Shown one piece after another: positions 60,898 through 64,000 of a stretch of DNA of 64,000 nucleotides. The notes beneath the pieces are model-generated. The model ran no database searches. It was given only the letters and a program-made list of their open reading frames with translations, and was not told where the DNA came from. The stretch is taken from the NCBI RefSeq assembly GCF_003474385.1, contig NZ_QUCY01000009.1, forward strand, positions 23,637-87,636, read 5' to 3'. The position numbers and the translations under genes were made by a program. Origin of the DNA: Senegalimassilia sp003474385 (lineage in GTDB: Bacteria; Actinomycetota; Coriobacteriia; Coriobacteriales; Eggerthellaceae). Positions within the stretch are counted from its first letter, which is position 1; each line of letters opens with the position of its first letter.

Positions 60898-62337
60898 TTA
60901 GCGCTCTACCAGGTCAAGCAGCTCTTGCTTGCTGTGCACATCTAGCTTCGAGTAGATATGCTTCGTGTGGCCCTTCACGGTGTTCTCGGTCAGGTAAAGC
61001 GTCTCGGCGATATACGTCTTCGTGCGTCCCTTGCACAGCAGCTGCATGATCTCAAGCTCGCGCGGCGTCAGCTTGTGCTGCTTGCCAACCTCATCGCAGC
61101 GTTCTTCAAGGCTTCGATAATCCGCCGGCGCGCTCACCGGCTCGCCGCGCAATTCCGCGAACAGCCACTTCGTATCCTGGTCGCGCATTTCCAAGCAGAA
61201 CGAGGACACCAACAGCAGCACGAACATCAACGCGACCACGATCACGGCATCGTGTTCGCCGCCTGAATACGCAGGGGACATCATCGATCCGATGGCGAAC
61301 GGCGCCGTATAGCAGGCCCAGCCTATGCCGAAGACCCACGGGGCGGGAAGCTTCGAATGCTGCGCTACGTCGGACAAGGTAAGCCAGGCGAACAGAACGA
61401 TAAGGTCCCAAGCGCTGCTTTCCACGCAACGCAGCACGGTGATTTCAGGGAACATAGTCTGGCTGAGCATATCCAGCGCCAGCACCAGAAGGGCGATGCG
61501 CCACAATTGCGAGAAGTTAAACGGTTTGTTCAACTTCACCACTACGAACAGCACGATGCCCGAGATAACCATTTCCAGCAGACGCCCAAGCAAGAAGTCG
61601 ACAGCAGGCACTTGGGATTGGTTTCCCGAGAATCTGCTCACCAGGAACGCGGTCACGAAGCTGAACGCGGCAATGGTCACAGCTACCTTCCAAAGCCCTC
61701 GCATGTTGTGGGAGTCAAAGCGAATGACGGCCTTTTCTGCGCTGGCGTTCTCCACGCCGGTGAGCGCGACGCGGCACATCCACACCGAGGCGACGGGTAG
61801 CAGCATGGCGAACACGCATTGGGCCTCAACGGGGACGAAATGCGTGAGCGCTTTCAGCGTCGACCCCCCCCCGATGTTGGCCAGCAGCAGGTAAACCACC
61901 GCATGGCGCAAATCGAGCTTCGCGTAGAACGTGCCCCACTGCAGGTATAGCCAGCCAAGAACGCATGCGCATAGGGCCATGGCGGCAGATTGGAGCGGAA
62001 TCGAGGAGATTGCGGTAAGCGTAAGCGCGAGCAGCAGCGCTCCTAGCGCGCCGGACGCGCCGACAACCGCTGCGGAAATCCCAGAGGTGAAAAACGTTGG
62101 TGCTTTGCGTGAAACGGCGGCGAACAGCAAAACGGCCACTGCCAACAGAAGATAGGAAAACGTCCAGGGAAGCTGGGCGGAGGGGCTGACTCCTCCGAAT
62201 GCGTTGATTAAAAAGCCCCAAGCCAGCGGACACGCTATGCCCGTTGATGCAAACGCGGTCATCTTGGCGCTAAAGCGCGGCTTGTCGCCGGCAGGTTTAT
62301 GGTTCGACTCCAGTTTCGCTGATGCTGCGGTTTTCAT
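60898..62337 (-). CDS. LuxR-type regulator with about 12 membrane helices
   Basis: A 479-residue membrane-bound regulator. Residues 25-395 contain about twelve hydrophobic helices; the C-terminal 65 residues are a LuxR/GerE helix-turn-helix (LTPRELEIMQLLCKGRTKTY, then LTENTVKGHTKHIYSKLDVH). This architecture is greatly expanded in Eggerthellaceae, often beside respiratory reductases, and is thought to sense small molecules at the membrane. Start ATG MKTAAS has AGAAGGGG upstream; the open frame continues further without coding character. No target operon lies next to it. Confidence 0.9.
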   Translation of the reverse strand: MKTAASAKLESNHKPAGDKPRFSAKMTAFASTGIACPLAWGFLINAFGGVSPSAQLPWTFSYLLLAVAVLLFAAVSRKAPTFFTSGISAAVVGASGALGALLLALTLTAISSIPLQSAAMALCACVLGWLYLQWGTFYAKLDLRHAVVYLLLANIGGGSTLKALTHFVPVEAQCVFAMLLPVASVWMCRVALTGVENASAEKAVIRFDSHNMRGLWKVAVTIAAFSFVTAFLVSRFSGNQSQVPAVDFLLGRLLEMVISGIVLFVVVKLNKPFNFSQLWRIALLVLALDMLSQTMFPEITVLRCVESSAWDLIVLFAWLTLSDVAQHSKLPAPWVFGIGWACYTAPFAIGSMMSPAYSGGEHDAVIVVALMFVLLLVSSFCLEMRDQDTKWLFAELRGEPVSAPADYRSLEERCDEVGKQHKLTPRELEIMQLLCKGRTKTYIAETLYLTENTVKGHTKHIYSKLDVHSKQELLDLVER

Positions 62338-62430
62338 TTCGCCCCTTCTCTCAGGGGAATGGTAGCATACGCGGTTAACAATGAGCTTGCTCCCCAAGAA
62401 AAAGAAGCATAACAATCTGACCAGCGGAAA

Positions 62431-62454
62431 TACCCGAGACACCCCTTTCGGGTA
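62431..62454. promoter_or_regulatory. dyad upstream of the LuxR-type gene
   Basis: TACCCG (62431-62436) and CGGGTA (62449-62454) with a 12-base spacer, about 95 bases before the LuxR start; a possible autoregulatory site. Confidence 0.45.
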
Positions 62455-62766
62455 AGTAAAGAAAACCGTGTAGCGAGTCGAAGATAACCACCAAAGGGTG
62501 GCGCGTTGCTGCCTAACCCGGCGTACTATCCATGTTGTCGAGAGCGAAGCTGCACCTTGGCCTTGGCTGGATGCTATTTCAATCGAGGCCGTTTCGCCAA
62601 CTGTTTGCGGCTTGCGCTCATGCGACGAAAGAGATGGAGCGTTGACAATCGATAGCACATCCGCGGAAGCTCGCAACGCCGCTCGACCAACCCCCTCCGG
62701 TCGAGCGCATCCCCATAACGCGCAGGCGATCCCCCTCACTAAGCGTCGCTTCCGAATCTCCTCCAT

Positions 62767-62801
62767 GGCCCGCGAGCCCCCTTCTCGCGGGCCTCTTCTT
62801 T
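62767..62801 (+). terminator. terminator without an obvious gene
   Basis: GGCCCGCGAG (62767-62776) pairs with CTCGCGGGCC (62784-62793), then TCTTCTTTTT. No plus-strand gene is visible before it, so an unrecognised small RNA between about 62460 and 62766 is possible. Confidence 0.7.
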
Positions 62802-63063
62802 TTCAGGGGGTTAGCCGTTCAGGTAAGGAAACATAGTTCGAGCGCCGACAAGCAAGCACGTTCGGGCAGCGATAAACGGGCATAGGAAGAGAACCAAGCG
62901 CAAGAGCAGCGGTAGCATGAGGCGAACCTCTTCTATATGTCTGTATATCTATATCGCGGCATCGAACGCTGTTCGGCCGAACGAGCGAATCCAGCGCGAG
63001 CGAAAGAGCTCGGCCTCGCAATGCCTTAAGGGCGCTCCTCTAAAGCTAGTCATATTAAAACCG

Positions 63064-63140
63064 CCCCCTTGCCCATTTGAACCGCCTCTTGTTTCTTGTG
63101 TTCAAAAAACAAGAGGCGGTTCGGGAATGGAGCAAGGGGG
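63064..63140. repeat. 77-base hairpin with two perfect arm blocks
   Basis: Inner arms GAACCGCCTCTTGTTT (63079-63094) and complement (63107-63122); outer arms CCCCCTTGC (63064-63072) and GCAAGGGGG (63132-63140). No coding gene adjoins it. Confidence 0.65.
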
Positions 63141-64000
63141 CTTGCCGATATACCGTGAACCGAGCGGAATCGGGGGTCGGTGATTCAGTTCCATTCTTTG
63201 TGCGTATAGGCGAAAAGGTTCGCGCAACCTTCTATGCTCGGATCTATGAAGCCTTGCTGTGCCCGGCCGAATATCCCTTTGCATCCTCGACACGGTCGAA
63301 GAGAACGCATATCGCAAATGCGGGAAGCGCCGGGCTCTCTGCCCCCGTCAAATCGCTCGTCTTCGCTGCCATGAGATGTCGCGATGGCTTGGCTACGCTT
63401 TCTGCTCTAAAGTCCCGCAGTCTGTCGATTCGCCATAAGGGCGCACTGGGAGTCCGGGGATTGCTCCGCGACGCATCTATATATAGGCCATCGAATCGCA
63501 GGGAGGCAGAGCGCGAAGCGGCAAATCGTTTCGCCGGGATCCGCCCCCATGCTGCCCAACGCTCTGTGTCCCGCCGCTGCGAACGCTGCCATGTCGGGCA
63601 GAGCCCCGCGCTCCCGTCGCCGCGGCTCGACCCAACACCTTCTGGTCCAAGCTCCACTGCCCGTCGATATGCCCGCGGAGAGCAGCGAGATCGCGTGCCG
63701 CGCCGCAGCGCATCCGCGTATAGGCCGTCCAGGTGCGGGGAAGGCCGCGTGCCTCGCGTTCCGTCTCCCGCCGTCACGGCTTGCGGATGCACAGTGCAAC
63801 GTACCCTGCCCAGGGCGCCGTGGGCCGTCCATATATAGGAAAGGCCGCAACGCGCCCTCGAACCCCTCCCGAACCCCTCCCGAACCCCAGATATGTGCAG
63901 AATGTGAAGATGACGCCGAACGCGAAATAGTCCTAGACACGGCCCGGGGAGGAGCGTATTATTCAATCTTGCGCCAAGCACGAAAGCGCTTGAGCGAAAG

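Larger units (their letters stand above)
62338..64000. other. long gene-free tail with hairpins and TATATAGG-type motifs
   Basis: I find no convincing gene in these 1.66 kb; frames on both strands are Arg/Pro/Ser-rich shadows. Contents: a dyad before the LuxR gene, a terminator at 62767-62801, a long hairpin at 63064-63140 and several copies of a TATATAGG or GTATAGGC motif (about 63202, 63480, 63716, 63832). It may be the decayed or non-coding flank of genes beyond the window. Confidence 0.5.

Noticed and set aside
63077..63981. Long frames on both strands at the window end
   Set aside because: Arg/Pro/Ser-rich composition, no ribosome sites, no motifs, and both strands open at once as expected in high-GC non-coding DNA.

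Overview
The window looks like the chromosome of a high-GC anaerobic actinobacterium of the class Coriobacteriia, most likely Eggerthellaceae. The evidence is a dnaK-grpE-dnaJ-hspR-clpB operon with a MerR-type HspR (an actinobacterial arrangement), a LuxR-type regulator fused to a many-helix membrane domain (a protein type abundant in Eggerthellaceae), nickel/hydrogenase functions (NikR, HypE) and a 2x[4Fe-4S] ferredoxin. The genus call is inference.

Positions 1 to about 46.6 kb are one end of an integrative and conjugative element (ICE). From the left it holds a type IV secretion/coupling module (VirD4-like coupling protein, pilin-like protein, PrgI, VirB4, a two-domain cell wall hydrolase, a VirB6/TrbL-like channel protein), then a large CnaB/VaFE-type surface adhesin with its own class B sortase. 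An accessory block follows: a HelD-like RNA polymerase-recycling helicase, two HxlR regulator modules with a nitroreductase and a YdeI-like protein, a radical SAM protein, and a sigma factor/membrane protein/ABC transporter operon. Next come MobC and relaxase with a probable oriT, a block of small proteins that looks internally duplicated, a defence island, and finally a replication/partition module (initiator-like protein, ParB, ParA). The ICE appears to end in a split tRNA-Gly(CCC) gene at about 46.62-46.66 kb; its integrase and other end are not in the window.

The defence island (32.2-42.95 kb) lies between an XRE regulator gene and a second, diverged copy of the 3' end of that gene. It holds a RES-domain toxin-like gene, an AbiE-type toxin-antitoxin pair and a Gabija-type pair (GajA/GajB). 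The RES gene is interrupted by a 4484-bp low-GC element of Firmicutes type carrying Tn916-family Xis and Int, a cysteine-rich KTR remnant and a frameshifted RlmN/Cfr-like methyltransferase gene. This insertion is circularly permuted: its two outer ends are the two halves of the element's own sigma-factor-like gene, which rejoin exactly between codons, and the RES gene also rejoins exactly. It reads as a circle that integrated through a non-terminal site.

From 46.66 kb onward the sequence is ordinary chromosome: an XRE regulator, a structured leader before an LCP-family cell wall protein, galE, a small conserved protein, nikR and hypE, a ferredoxin, the heat-shock operon, a membrane-bound LuxR regulator, and a 1.6-kb tail without a convincing gene that contains strong hairpins and a scattered TATATAGG-type motif.
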